64,000 bases of DNA from NCBI GenBank assembly GCA_000737985.1, contig JNVT01000042.1, positions 1 to 64,000 on the forward strand, in the 5' to 3' direction. The stretch is from Gammaproteobacteria bacterium MFB021. Its GTDB lineage: Bacteria; Pseudomonadota; Gammaproteobacteria; Pseudomonadales; Halomonadaceae. Under the pieces are notes generated by a model, which saw only the letters and a program-made list of their open reading frames with translations, did no database searches and was not told the DNA's origin. Positions 9,792 through 19,785 of the stretch are shown piece by piece; within the stretch, counting starts at the first letter, position 1; the number at the start of each line of letters is the position of its first letter. A program made the position numbers and the translations under genes.

Positions 9792-9819
9792 TATCACGAC
9801 TAAGATATTAGGCCCCAGC

Positions 9820-10092
9820 GCGTGGTAGCCACGTTAGCAGGCAATCAGTGCAACCTGCCCAAGACTCTCGAAAGCCTGGGCATTAGCATCACGGTAAAAT
9901 CCATCACCACGGCCATGCTGTTGTGGTGCCATGGCCGGTTTCGATCAAGGCGTGCTGGTCAAGGCGCCCTCCTCCAGCCCCCCCTCGCCTGTAATCGGCG
10001 CACTGCTCCAGGTCCAGGGCGCCAATCTCATTGGCGACAACGGCCAGATTCTCGGCACTGCCCGAGCTGGCCATTGAGATCGGCGCTTTTTT
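9820..10092 (+). pseudogene. Relic of a second cdiA pre-toxin region
   Basis: This is a decayed copy of the DUF637-like part of the intact effector gene. Bases 9822-9950 translate to VATLAGNQCNLPKTLESLG and more, matching ADNQGNLSKTFKSLG in the intact protein. The frame then shifts, but DNA similarity continues (gccatggccgg, then caaggcgtgctgg). Bases 10014-10060 are identical to 7363-7409 over 47 nt. Intervening sequence is deleted compared with the intact gene, and no toxin-coding part remains. At the 3' end 10042-10072 can fold as a hairpin and is followed by six T residues at 10087-10092, which could serve as a weak terminator for the CDI operon. Confidence 0.8.
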
Positions 10093-10121
10093 CACGCCTC
10101 CCGCCCCCTGCCTGACGATAT

Positions 10122-10529
10122 TCAGCCCACCTGTGCCACCCACTCATTGAGGTTGTAGTAGTTGCTGATGCGCGCGACCTTGCCGTTTTTGATCTCGAAG
10201 AAGGCGCCGGCCGGCAGGACGTAGGTTTGGCCGTTGGCCGGAGGTAATCCTTCGTCGTCGGCCAGGTATTCGCCGTGCACCACGAACTCGGCAGCGGCGC
10301 GGTCGCCGGCGGCGTTCTGCATCACCACGATATCGGCCAGGCGCTCGCGGTAGCAGCGGTTCATCTTGTCCATGAAGGCGGCGAAGGTGGCGAAGGTGGC
10401 CTTGCCGACCTGGCGTTCGCCCTGGTTGATGTCGTGCACCACGTCCTCGGCCAGCAGGTCGAGGAAAGTGGGCATGTCGCCGGCGTTGAAGGCGGCGTAG
10501 TGGGCCTGAACCAGTTCGGTGGCGGTCAT
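10122..10529 (-). CDS. SnoaL/NTF2-like ketosteroid-isomerase-related protein
   Basis: This 135-residue protein has the cone-shaped NTF2-like fold signature. It opens with a helix (TELVQAHYAAFNAGD), then the FLDLLAEDVVHDIN segment, a central FATFAAFMDKMNRCY helix, and a closing strand pair with FEIKNGKVARISNYYNL, typical of the ketosteroid-isomerase-related family. The reaction, if any, is unknown. It is transcribed opposite to the GNAT-nitrilase-ZapE operon and convergent with the CDI relic. Start ATG at 10527-10529. The length is usual for single-domain members. Confidence 0.8.
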   Translation of the reverse strand: MTATELVQAHYAAFNAGDMPTFLDLLAEDVVHDINQGERQVGKATFATFAAFMDKMNRCYRERLADIVVMQNAAGDRAAAEFVVHGEYLADDEGLPPANGQTYVLPAGAFFEIKNGKVARISNYYNLNEWVAQVG

Positions 10530-10804
10530 GGCTAGGTTCCTTGCGTAGCGTGGTTAGGGAACCACTGCATAAATGCCTGCGCGAGCGAATCGCTGCGTTG
10601 CGTGGTACTGGGGCGCCAGCCCGGTCGAACACTCGCCTAACCCCATGTTATGTCTCGTGTTCTGTGTTCCATGCGCCTTGCGCTTCATCTCGCTCGTCGA
10701 TTTATTCAGCGCTTCCTTAGTGATGGCTTGGCTCGCATGATAAGTTCGCGCCTTCCAGCCGGCATAGCCGCCGGCGTCACCCTGCTGCTGGCGAACGACT
10801 CCAG
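10530..10804. other. Intergenic region with no recognised gene
   Basis: These 275 bases lie between the SnoaL-like gene (minus) and the GNAT gene (plus) and must hold both promoters. The segment 10558-10600 (ccactgcataaatgcctgcg and following) looks like part of an intergenic repeat, but no second copy is present in the window. No credible coding sequence is seen. Confidence 0.3.
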
Positions 10805-11395
10805 ATGGATATCGAACTGCTCCGAGGACCGCAGATTGCACCCCATGTCGAAGACCTGGCGCATTTGCGGATCACGGTCTTCCGCGAATTTCCCTACCTC
10901 TACGACGGCAGCCTCGACTACGAGGCCGAGTATCTCGACACCTACGTACGAAGCGCGGACAGCCTGTGCGTGCTGGTACGGGACGCGGGCCGCGTGGTCG
11001 GCGCTTCCACGGCGCTGCCGCTCGCCGATGAAACCATGGAATTCCAGCACCCCTTCCTCACGGCAGGCTGGGATCCTGCGCGCATCTTCTACTGCGCCGA
11101 GTCGGTGGTATTGCCGGCCTGGCGCGGGCGTGGTCTGGGCGTGCGCTTCTTCGCCGAGCGCGAGGCGCATGCGCGCCGGCTGGGTCGCTTCGATTGGTGC
11201 GCCTTCTGCGCCGTGCAGCGCCCGGCCGACCACCCGCGCCGGCCAGCCGACTACCAGCCGCTGGACGCCTTCTGGGCGCGCCGCGGCTATCGTCATCATC
11301 CCGAACTGCACACCCAGTATCATTGGCGCGATCTGGACGAAACCGATGAGTCGGCCAAGCCCATGTCGTTCTGGCTCAAGGAACTCACCTCATGA
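10805..11395 (+). CDS. GNAT-family N-acyltransferase
   Basis: This 196-residue protein is of the acetyl-CoA-dependent N-acyltransferase fold. The acyl-CoA binding stretch is visible as [20 protein letters not shown] (about 98-117), the Q/R-x-x-G-x-G/A motif A of GNATs. The substrate is not predictable. Its stop overlaps the nitrilase start by 4 nt (ATGA), so the two are translationally coupled. The pairing with a carbon-nitrogen hydrolase suggests a shared amide or amine substrate, which is inference. Confidence 0.85.
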   Translation: MDIELLRGPQIAPHVEDLAHLRITVFREFPYLYDGSLDYEAEYLDTYVRSADSLCVLVRDAGRVVGASTALPLADETMEFQHPFLTAGWDPARIFYCAESVVLPAWRGRGLGVRFFAEREAHARRLGRFDWCAFCAVQRPADHPRRPADYQPLDAFWARRGYRHHPELHTQYHWRDLDETDESAKPMSFWLKELTS

Positions 11396-12276
11396 TCAAG
11401 GTTGCCGCCTGCCAATATCACATCGACCTGCTGACGAGCTGGGACACCTATGCCGAACACCTGACCGAGCTGTGCGAGGCCGCCGCCGGCCAGGGTGCTG
11501 AGCTGCTCTTGCTGCCGGAATACGCCGGCATGGTGCTGACCGGGCAGTTGCCAGAGGCCCAGCGCAGCGACCTGCATGGCTCCATTGTCGGCATCCAGGC
11601 GCTGCTGCCGCGCTGGTTGGAACTGTGCGAGAGCCTGGCGAATCGGCTGCAGATCTATCTGCAACCCGGTTCGGTGGCCGTGCGGGATAATGACGGCCTC
11701 TACCGCAATCGCGCCTGGCTGTTCGGCCCGGACGGCTGCCTGGGCAGCCAGGACAAGCTGATAATGACGCGCTTCGAGCTGGAGCAATGGCAGATCGCTG
11801 CCGGTAGCGGGCTCCAGGTGTTCGACACTGCGCTGGGCAAGCTGGGCATCCTGATCTGCTATGACAACGAGTTCCCGCTGCTGGCGCGCACCCTGGCCGA
11901 GGCCGGCGTCGACCTAATCCTGGCGCCCAGTTGCACCGATACCGAGGCCGGCTTCTACCGTGTGCGCATCGGCGCCCAGGCGCGCGCGCTGGAGAACCAG
12001 ATCGCCGTACTGCAGTCGCCCACGGTCGGCCTGGCGCCCTGGTCGCCAGCGCTGGACGAGAATATCGGCCGCGCCGCGCTCTACGTCCCTTCTGACTACG
12101 GCATGCCGGCCAACGGGGTGATCGCCGAGAGCGAAGCGCTGAGCCTCACGCACAGCCGCTGGCTGATCGCCGAGCTGGACCTGGCCGAGGTGCGCCGGGT
12201 GCGTGAAACCGGCCAGGTATTCACCCGGCGCGACTGGCCGACGCAGTTCGACGAAAGCCGGCGGGGGCTGCGTTGA
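11392..12276 (+). CDS. Carbon-nitrogen hydrolase (nitrilase superfamily)
   Basis: This 294-residue enzyme has the nitrilase-superfamily catalytic triad E43 (in LLLLPEYAG), K122 (in SQDKLIMTRFE) and C156 (in LGILICYDNEFP). These enzymes hydrolyse amides or nitriles through a cysteine thioester. The precise substrate is unknown. It lies between a GNAT gene (4-nt overlap) and zapE (4-nt TTGA overlap), so the three genes form a tightly coupled operon. The length is typical of single-domain amidase-type members. Confidence 0.88.
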   Translation: MIKVAACQYHIDLLTSWDTYAEHLTELCEAAAGQGAELLLLPEYAGMVLTGQLPEAQRSDLHGSIVGIQALLPRWLELCESLANRLQIYLQPGSVAVRDNDGLYRNRAWLFGPDGCLGSQDKLIMTRFELEQWQIAAGSGLQVFDTALGKLGILICYDNEFPLLARTLAEAGVDLILAPSCTDTEAGFYRVRIGAQARALENQIAVLQSPTVGLAPWSPALDENIGRAALYVPSDYGMPANGVIAESEALSLTHSRWLIAELDLAEVRRVRETGQVFTRRDWPTQFDESRRGLR

Positions 12277-13391
12277 ACGCGCCAGAGACATTGCCGGAGT
12301 CGCCACTGGCTGCTTATGAGCAGGCGCTGGCAGGTGGCTTCGTCGCCGATGCTGCCCAGCGCCGGGCGGTGGCAGCGCTGCAACAGTGCTTCGAGGCCGT
12401 GCATCGAGGCGAGTGCCCGCCCGGCGTATACCTCTGGGGGCCAGTGGGGCGCGGCAAGACCTGGCTGATGGACGCCTTCTACAACGCCCTGCGTGTGCCG
12501 GCGCGGCGCCAGCACTTCCATCACTTCATGCAGTGGGTGCATCGGCGTCAGTTCCAGCTCACCGGTAATGCCGACCCACTGCGCCTGCTGGCCGAGGAGC
12601 TGGGGCGCGAGGTGCGTGTGCTGTGCTTCGACGAATTGTTCGTCAGTGACATCGGCGATGCCATGTTGCTGGGCCGCCTGCTCAGCCTGATGCTGGCGCA
12701 GCGCGTGGTGCTGGTGGCCACCTCCAACCAGCCGCCGGATCAGCTTTATGCCGATGGTTTCAACCGCGAACGCTTCCTGCCGGCCATCGCCGCGCTCGAA
12801 GCGCACATGCAGGTGGTGGCCGTGGACGGCGAGCAGGATCATCGCCTGCACCCCGGCGCTGAGATACAGCGTTACTGGGTGAAGCAGCCCAAGGCGCTGT
12901 TTGAGCTGTTCGCCCGCCTGAGCGAGGGCCAGGTGGTCAGCCATGAGCCGGTCGCGCTGGGTCATCGGCGTATCGCCAATCTGGGCCACAGCCCGGCAGC
13001 GCTGTGGTGCCGCTTCAGTGAACTGTGCGAACGGCCGCTGGCCGCGTCGGATTTCATTGCGCTGTGCGAACGCTTTCCGGCCATTCTGCTCGAGGAAGTA
13101 CCGCGCCTGGGCGGTGAGCCGCGCAAAGGGCGCATCGCCCGCGGCACCGAAGATGGCGCCGAGCGGGTCGACGCCGGCGACAGACAGTTGCCGGCACTGT
13201 CGCACAACGACGATGCGGTGCGCCGTTTCATCGCTCTGGTCGACGAGTGCTACGACCGCCGCGTGCCACTGTATATCGAATCCGAGGTGGCGCTGGATGA
13301 GCTTTACACCCAAGGCTACCTCGAGTTTGCCTTCCGCCGCGCGTTCAGCCGTCTGCGCGAGATGCAGCTAGAGCGCTTCGGCCGCTCATAG
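12273..13391 (+). CDS. zapE: AFG1-like ATPase, cell division protein ZapE
   Basis: This 372-residue AFG1/LACE1-family P-loop ATPase is associated with the Z-ring in other gammaproteobacteria. Walker A is GPVGRGKT at residues 56-63 and Walker B is VLCFDELFVSD. The family segment LVATSNQPPDQLYADG follows. The start is taken as a TTG overlapping the nitrilase stop (TTGA at 12273-12276), because no ATG lies nearby in the frame and the N-terminus PLAAYEQALAGG fits the family. It is convergent with ruvC, 56 nt apart. Confidence 0.9.
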   Translation: MNAPETLPESPLAAYEQALAGGFVADAAQRRAVAALQQCFEAVHRGECPPGVYLWGPVGRGKTWLMDAFYNALRVPARRQHFHHFMQWVHRRQFQLTGNADPLRLLAEELGREVRVLCFDELFVSDIGDAMLLGRLLSLMLAQRVVLVATSNQPPDQLYADGFNRERFLPAIAALEAHMQVVAVDGEQDHRLHPGAEIQRYWVKQPKALFELFARLSEGQVVSHEPVALGHRRIANLGHSPAALWCRFSELCERPLAASDFIALCERFPAILLEEVPRLGGEPRKGRIARGTEDGAERVDAGDRQLPALSHNDDAVRRFIALVDECYDRRVPLYIESEVALDELYTQGYLEFAFRRAFSRLREMQLERFGRS

Positions 13392-13447
13392 CTGCGTGCC
13401 TGTCACTCGTGGATTGGAGTCTGGCACACTGGATTCCTCCCCTTCTC

Positions 13448-13990
13448 TCACTCAGGCCTGAAGTCGCGCCAACGATTGCGGCCAGCGCTGCCGCTACTGC
13501 GCCGGCGGCTGCTGGTCGCCACTAGCCCCTGGCGCGCGTAGGCGTGGGTGAGCGCGATGGCCAGCGCGTCGGCGGCGTCCTCGGGGGGGGACGCGTCCAG
13601 CGTGAGGAGCGCCGTTACCATATGCTGGACTTGGGCCTTTTCGGCACCGCCGGTGCCCGTGACCGCCTGCTTGATCTGGCGTGCGGCGTATTCGTGCACC
13701 GGGAGGCCGTGATTGGCGGCGCATACGATCGCGGTGCCGCGGGCCTGGCCCAGCTTGAGCGCGGAGTCGGGGTTCTTGGCCATGAACACGCGCTCGATGG
13801 CGAACTCCTGGGGTCGGTAGCGCCCGATCAGTTCAGCGACGCCGGCATAGACCTGGGCCAGTTTCTGCGCCAAGTTGTCACCGGAGATGCGAATACAGCC
13901 GCTGGCGACGTAGCGGGGGCGTGCCGCACCGACGTCGATCACGCCATAGCCGGTGACGCGCGAGCCCGGATCGATACCCAGCAGGATCAT
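13448..13990 (-). CDS. ruvC: Holliday junction resolvase RuvC
   Basis: RuvC is the dimeric endonuclease that resolves Holliday junctions after RuvAB migration. The 180-residue protein has the four acidic catalytic residues at the usual positions: D7 (LGIDPGS), E66 (FAIERVF), D138 and D141 ([10 protein letters not shown]). The tail is basic and serine-rich ([15 protein letters not shown]). It stands apart from ruvAB at the left edge of the window. Upstream on the same strand is aspS, but a terminator at 14171-14202 separates the two, so ruvC probably has its own promoter in 13991-14170. Confidence 0.97.
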   Translation of the reverse strand: MILLGIDPGSRVTGYGVIDVGAARPRYVASGCIRISGDNLAQKLAQVYAGVAELIGRYRPQEFAIERVFMAKNPDSALKLGQARGTAIVCAANHGLPVHEYAARQIKQAVTGTGGAEKAQVQHMVTALLTLDASPPEDAADALAIALTHAYARQGLVATSSRRRSSGSAGRNRWRDFRPE

Positions 13991-14170
13991 CGCCCTGACC
14001 TCGCCGTCGCGCTTTGGCCCCTGTGCATCATGCGGATGATCATCGCTCGCTCCGTCGTGCGCTTCATGCAGGGTTCACCTTTTCCGTTCGGCGCCTACGG
14101 GGGCGACTCGTGGGGTATGCCGCGCGATTGGGCGTATCACCCGGCAGCGTATCCCCTAGCCGCCGCGCAT

Positions 14171-14202
14171 AAAAGAACCGGCGCCTCGCGGGGCGCCGGT
14201 TC
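14171..14202 (-). terminator. Rho-independent terminator of aspS
   Basis: Perfect 11-bp inverted repeat (gaaccggcgcc / ggcgccggttc) at 14175-14202. Read on the minus strand it is followed by TTTT. It lies 26 nt beyond the aspS stop codon. Confidence 0.85.
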
Positions 14203-14227
14203 GGGGCACGTCGAACGCCGGGCGATG

Positions 14228-16009
<1,782 letters not shown>

Positions 16010-16038
16010 GAGGGATCCTGTGTTATGAATGCTATGGC

Positions 16039-16317
16039 TCAGGCCGAAGCCTTGCTCTCACCGGCAGGCTTGGCGCTGCCGCTCTCGCTCGACGCTGGCT
16101 TGCTGGCGCTGTCACCGGCGAGGTTCTTCTTGCTGCCCGACTTGAAATCGGTCTCGTACCAGCCGCCACCCGCGAGCCGGAACCCGGCGGCCGACACCAG
16201 GCGCGACAGCGTCGGCTCGGTACAGGCGGGACAGTCGGTCAACGGCGCGGCGCTGATCTTCTGGAGCTTCTCCAGGCGATGGCCGCAGGCTTTGCACTCG
16301 TACTCGTAGATGGGCAT
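16039..16317 (-). CDS. FmdB-type zinc-ribbon protein
   Basis: This 92-residue protein begins [13 protein letters not shown], the hallmark of the FmdB/CxxC_CxxC_SSSS family. Four metal-ligand cysteines are C8, C11, C29 and C32. The C-terminal half is a low-complexity Ser/Ala/Lys/Gly tail without predicted structure. These genes are commonly found just upstream of aspS, as here, but their function is unresolved. Confidence 0.9.
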   Translation of the reverse strand: MPIYEYECKACGHRLEKLQKISAAPLTDCPACTEPTLSRLVSAAGFRLAGGGWYETDFKSGSKKNLAGDSASKPASSESGSAKPAGESKASA

Positions 16318-16689
16318 GGTCGTGTCACTCTCTCAAAGATGCGCGATCGAGTCGCGCCACGTCGCAGCGGCATCACGGCATCGATGATCGCGATGCGCAG
16401 CCGCTGCACCCCTTGCGCTCGCCCAGGCCATTCCGACACGCATCCAGACGGCCGGGCGATCTTCCAGGCAAATAGGGGCGACGCACGGGGTTTCCAAGCC
16501 GGAATCGATACGCACTGCCGCGCGCCCTTTCCAAGCCGTGTTCGAAAGCCGCATAGTATAGCGCGCAGCGGCCGGTCGCGGGCAATATTACCGGCTCAGG
16601 AAATCGCTGTCGCCCGCCGCGACGTGGCGACTGTGGCCCCGGCCGGGAAAGATGGCGCGGGGCCCGCACGCTGGAGAGAGGAAGCCTGC
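16318..16689. other. Intergenic region, no gene recognised
   Basis: These 372 bases separate the FmdB gene (minus) from the hydroxyacid dehydrogenase gene (plus). The region is GC-rich with open frames on both strands, but none has a plausible ribosome-binding site or recognisable product. A purine-rich ggagagaggaagcc at 16671-16684 provides the Shine-Dalgarno sequence for the downstream ATG at 16690. Confidence 0.4.
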
Positions 16690-17622
16690 ATGAAAGCCGT
16701 TCTGCTGGACGCCGCGTCACTCGGTGACGATATCGATCTGAGCCCTCTGCGCGCGCTGGTCGACGACTTGGAGGTCCATGCGCTGACCGCCCCCGAGCAG
16801 CGCCGCGAGCGCCTCGCCGGCGCCCAGGTGGCACTGGTCAACAAGGTGGTGCTCGACGCCGAGCTGATCGACGCCCTGCCCGATCTGGCGCTGATCTGCG
16901 TACTCGCCACCGGCACCAACAATATCGACATGCAGGCCGCCGAGCGACGTGGCATCGCCGTGCGTAACGTCACCGCCTACGGTACCGCCAGCGTCGCCCA
17001 GCACACCCTGATGCTGATGCTGGCACTGGCCGCGCGCCTGCCGCACTACCAGTTCGCGCTGCGCGACGGTGCCTGGCAGCGCAGCGAGATTTTCTGCCTG
17101 CTCGATCAGCCCACGCTGCAGCTCGCCGGCAAGCACCTGGTGATCGTCGGCAGCGGTGAGCTGGGCTCCGCGGTGGCCCGGCTGGGTGAAGCCTTCGGCA
17201 TGCGCGTTGCCTTCGCGGCCCGCCCCGGCAACGAGGCCAGTGACACGCGCCCGCCGCTCGCCGACCTGCTGGGCGAGCTGGACGTGCTCAGCCTGCACTG
17301 CCCGCTGACCGAGGCCACCCGCGGCCTGATCGATGCCCAGGCATTGGCGGCGATGAAACCCGAGGCGCTGCTGATCAACTGCGCCCGCGGCGGTATCATC
17401 GACGAGCACGCCGCGCTCGAGGCGCTGCGTCAGGGCCGGCTCGGCGGACTCGCGGTGGATAGCCTGCCGAGCGAGCCGCCGCGGGAGGGCCATGCCCTGC
17501 TCGACGCCTTGCACGAGCCGCTCAATCTCATCGTCACCCCGCACAATGCCTGGATCAGCCCCGAGGCACGACAGCGCGTGGTGACCCTGACCGCCGACAA
17601 TCTCCGCGCCTGGCGGCATTGA
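16690..17622 (+). CDS. D-2-hydroxyacid dehydrogenase (glycerate dehydrogenase-like)
   Basis: This 310-residue NAD(P)-dependent dehydrogenase is of the D-isomer-specific 2-hydroxyacid family. It has the Rossmann nucleotide loop VIVGSGELGSAVARLG and the three catalytic positions: Arg in LINCARGGIID, Glu in LPSEPP and His in VTPHNAWIS. Sequence style is closest to glycerate/hydroxypyruvate reductases, but the substrate is inferred. It heads a plus-strand cluster with ribokinase (27 nt downstream) and a nucleoside hydrolase. An upstream open frame extends the gene, but ATG 16690 is preceded by ggagagaggaag and matches the family N-terminus. Confidence 0.88.
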   Translation: MKAVLLDAASLGDDIDLSPLRALVDDLEVHALTAPEQRRERLAGAQVALVNKVVLDAELIDALPDLALICVLATGTNNIDMQAAERRGIAVRNVTAYGTASVAQHTLMLMLALAARLPHYQFALRDGAWQRSEIFCLLDQPTLQLAGKHLVIVGSGELGSAVARLGEAFGMRVAFAARPGNEASDTRPPLADLLGELDVLSLHCPLTEATRGLIDAQALAAMKPEALLINCARGGIIDEHAALEALRQGRLGGLAVDSLPSEPPREGHALLDALHEPLNLIVTPHNAWISPEARQRVVTLTADNLRAWRH

Positions 17623-17649
17623 CCCAGATTCTCCAGCAGTGAGTTAGCC

Positions 17650-18570
17650 ATGATCTACAACTACGGCTCGATCAATATCGACTACGTCTATCGCGTACCG
17701 CACCTGGTGCGCCCCGGCGAGACGCTGTCCAGTACCGGCTTTCGTCAGGTGCTCGGCGGCAAGGGCGCCAACCAGTCGCTGGCGCTGGCCCGCGCCGGTG
17801 GCCAGGTGGCCCACTGGGGCCGCCTGGGACAGGCCGATCGCTGGGCGCTGGAGCCGCTGACCAAGGCGGGCGTCGACACCGCCCATGTGGAGCTGACCGC
17901 CGACGCCAGCGGTCACGCGCTGATTCAGGTCGACGACGACGCCGAGAATGCGATCATTCTCTACCCCGGCGCCAACCACGGCTTCAGCGACAAGCATCTC
18001 GAGGCACTCATCGGCGCCGCCGACGACGACAGTTGGCTGCTGATGCAGAACGAGTGCAACGCCGCCGAACGCATCATCCGCTTGGCCAGTGAGCGAGGCC
18101 TGGCGATCGCCTTCAATCCGGCGCCGCTGGGCCCGGAAGTGGCTGCTCTGCCACTGTCGCTGTGCCGTATCCTGTTTCTCAACCGCGGCGAGGCCGCAGC
18201 GCTGGTCGAGCTCGACGAAGAGAGCGAGGTCGATACGCTGCTCAACGCCCTGGCCGAGCGTCTGCCCGAGGTGGAGATCGTGCTCACCCTGGGGCGCGAC
18301 GGCGTCTGCCATCAGCTCGCCGGCGAGCGCATCCGCGCCTCGGCGCACCAGGTCGAGGCGGTCGACACCACCGCGGCCGGCGATACCTTCATCGGCTACT
18401 TCATGGCCGCACGCCAGCGCGGCGACGACGTCGAACAGGCCCTGCGACTGGCCAGCGCGGCCTCGGCCCTGTGCGTACAGCAGGCCGGCGCGGCGCCGAG
18501 CATTCCGCTGGCCGCAGCGGTCGAGTCAGCGCTCGACAGTCTGCCGCCGTTACGTATCGAGCGCGCCTGA
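17650..18570 (+). CDS. rbsK: Ribokinase (PfkB family)
   Basis: This 306-residue PfkB-family sugar kinase should convert D-ribose to ribose-5-phosphate. Family signatures are GGKGANQSLALARAGG near residue 37 and the C-terminal anion-hole and catalytic-base motif DTTAAGDTF near 239-247. The N-terminus GSINIDYVYRVPHL is usual. The following gene is a nucleoside hydrolase that would release ribose, which supports ribose as the substrate. No ribose transporter or LacI-type repressor is adjacent, which fits intracellular salvage better than sugar uptake. Confidence 0.88.
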   Translation: MIYNYGSINIDYVYRVPHLVRPGETLSSTGFRQVLGGKGANQSLALARAGGQVAHWGRLGQADRWALEPLTKAGVDTAHVELTADASGHALIQVDDDAENAIILYPGANHGFSDKHLEALIGAADDDSWLLMQNECNAAERIIRLASERGLAIAFNPAPLGPEVAALPLSLCRILFLNRGEAAALVELDEESEVDTLLNALAERLPEVEIVLTLGRDGVCHQLAGERIRASAHQVEAVDTTAAGDTFIGYFMAARQRGDDVEQALRLASAASALCVQQAGAAPSIPLAAAVESALDSLPPLRIERA

Positions 18571-18576
18571 CCCCGA

Positions 18577-18601
18577 GGCCCCGGCAGCGAGCGCCGGGGC
18601 C
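18577..18601. repeat. Hairpin between rbsK and nucleoside hydrolase
   Basis: A 9-bp perfect GC stem (ggccccggc / gccggggcc) lies 7 nt after the ribokinase stop and is not followed by a T-run. It may act as an mRNA processing or stabilising element, or as a weak terminator within the operon. Confidence 0.5.
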
Positions 18602-18631
18602 AATCCATCGTTATCCGTATCGAGAGAGAGC

Positions 18632-19582
18632 ATGACCACGCCTATCATTTTCGACACCGACCCGGGTGTCGACGACGCCCAGGCCATCGCCATCGCCCTG
18701 GCCCACCCGGAGATCGAGCTGCTGGGGATGACGACCACCTTCGGCAACGTCACCATCGAGGTCGCGACCCACAACGCCCTGCTGCTGGCCGAGCTGGGCG
18801 GGCAAAAGATCCCCGTCGCCCAGGGCGCCGCCACACCCATGGCCAAGCCCAAGAACCCGCCGCCGGGGCATATCCACGGCGACAACGGCCTGGGCAACAT
18901 CGCCCTGCCCGACATCAGTACCCAGGCGCTGGCCCAGAGTGCACCCCAGTTCATCGTCGAACAGGTCAACGCGCGCCCGGGCGAAGTGGTGCTGGTGGCG
19001 GTCGGGCCGCTGGGCAACCTGGCCGCGGCGCTGCAACTCGACCCCTCGCTGGTGGACAAGGTCAAGCGGGTGGTGGTGATGGGCGGTTCGATCCGCGAGG
19101 GCGGCAACGTGACGCCGGTCGCCGAAGCCAATATCTTCAACGATCCGCACGCCGCCAAGGCGGTACTGGAGGCGCGCTGGCCGCTGACCCTGGTGGGGCT
19201 CGACGCCACCCATCGCTGCGTGCTCGACCCCGACAGCATGGCGCGGATCGTCGAGGCTCAAGGCAAACTGGGACGAGTACTGGGAGAGAGCTACGCCTTC
19301 TATCGCGCCTTCTATCAGCAGGCGCTGGGTATCGATGGCTGCTGCCCCCACGACAGCTGTGCCCTGGCCTGGCTGCTGCGTCCGGAGCTGTTCACCACCA
19401 CCCGCGGTACGCTCAGCGTGGTCACCGAAGGGCTGGCCGAAGGGCAGACGATCCTGGCCCCGCAGACGCGGGAGTTCGTGGATGCACGCTGGACGCGTGA
19501 TGCCACCGCCGAAGTCTGCATGAACGCCGATGGCGCGGCGGTGGTCGAGTGGATCGTCGAGACCCTGACCGCGGGCACCTAA
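18632..19582 (+). CDS. Inosine-uridine-preferring nucleoside hydrolase family enzyme
   Basis: This 316-residue nucleoside hydrolase cleaves ribonucleosides to base and ribose using a Ca2+ ion. The signature DTDPGVDDA occurs at residues 8-16. Family blocks HGDNGLGN, VAVGPLGNLA, VVMGGS and the C-terminal HDSCALAWLL (Asp metal ligand) are present. Purine versus pyrimidine preference cannot be read from the sequence. A strong Shine-Dalgarno (cgagagagag) precedes the ATG. With ribokinase directly upstream, ribose would be phosphorylated and enter the pentose phosphate pool. Confidence 0.92.
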   Translation: MTTPIIFDTDPGVDDAQAIAIALAHPEIELLGMTTTFGNVTIEVATHNALLLAELGGQKIPVAQGAATPMAKPKNPPPGHIHGDNGLGNIALPDISTQALAQSAPQFIVEQVNARPGEVVLVAVGPLGNLAAALQLDPSLVDKVKRVVVMGGSIREGGNVTPVAEANIFNDPHAAKAVLEARWPLTLVGLDATHRCVLDPDSMARIVEAQGKLGRVLGESYAFYRAFYQQALGIDGCCPHDSCALAWLLRPELFTTTRGTLSVVTEGLAEGQTILAPQTREFVDARWTRDATAEVCMNADGAAVVEWIVETLTAGT

Positions 19583-19599
19583 AGGCCCATTTCGAAAGG

Positions 19600-19732
19600 C
19601 TCTAGCGATGGGCGCCGGGGGCAGGACAAAGCGAGGGTCCTTTGCCAGGAATGGCAAAGGTAGCGCCCAGGGAGGGGTTCACAGCGCCCTCGCGACGCCC
19701 TGCCGCCGGATAAGCCCATGTCGTCTAGCGGT
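19600..19732. repeat. Large imperfect palindromic intergenic element
   Basis: The gap between the nucleoside hydrolase and acylphosphatase genes is filled by a structure with nested inverted repeats. The outer arms are ctagcgatgggc at the left (19602-19613) against gcccatgtcgtctag at the right (19714 onward). The next arms are ccgggggcagg against cctgccgccgg, then gcgaggg against ccctcgc. A central perfect 8-bp stem (cctttgcc 19639-19646 / ggcaaagg 19653-19660) has a 6-nt loop. It looks like a dispersed repeat or structured RNA element of Halomonas-type genomes; dispersal is inference. It may also terminate the two convergent operons. Confidence 0.6.
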
Positions 19733-19785
19733 TGTAAAAGGCGTTCTAAGCGCCTTATCGAGTACGTCGCTGGCGGCCGCCTCCC

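Noticed and set aside
10556-10620. Insertion sequence end upstream of the SnoaL-like gene
   Set aside because: The segment slightly resembles part of the palindrome at 29874-30016 (ataaatgcctgcgc versus aaaatgcctgcgc) but lacks inverted termini, and no transposase remnant is nearby.
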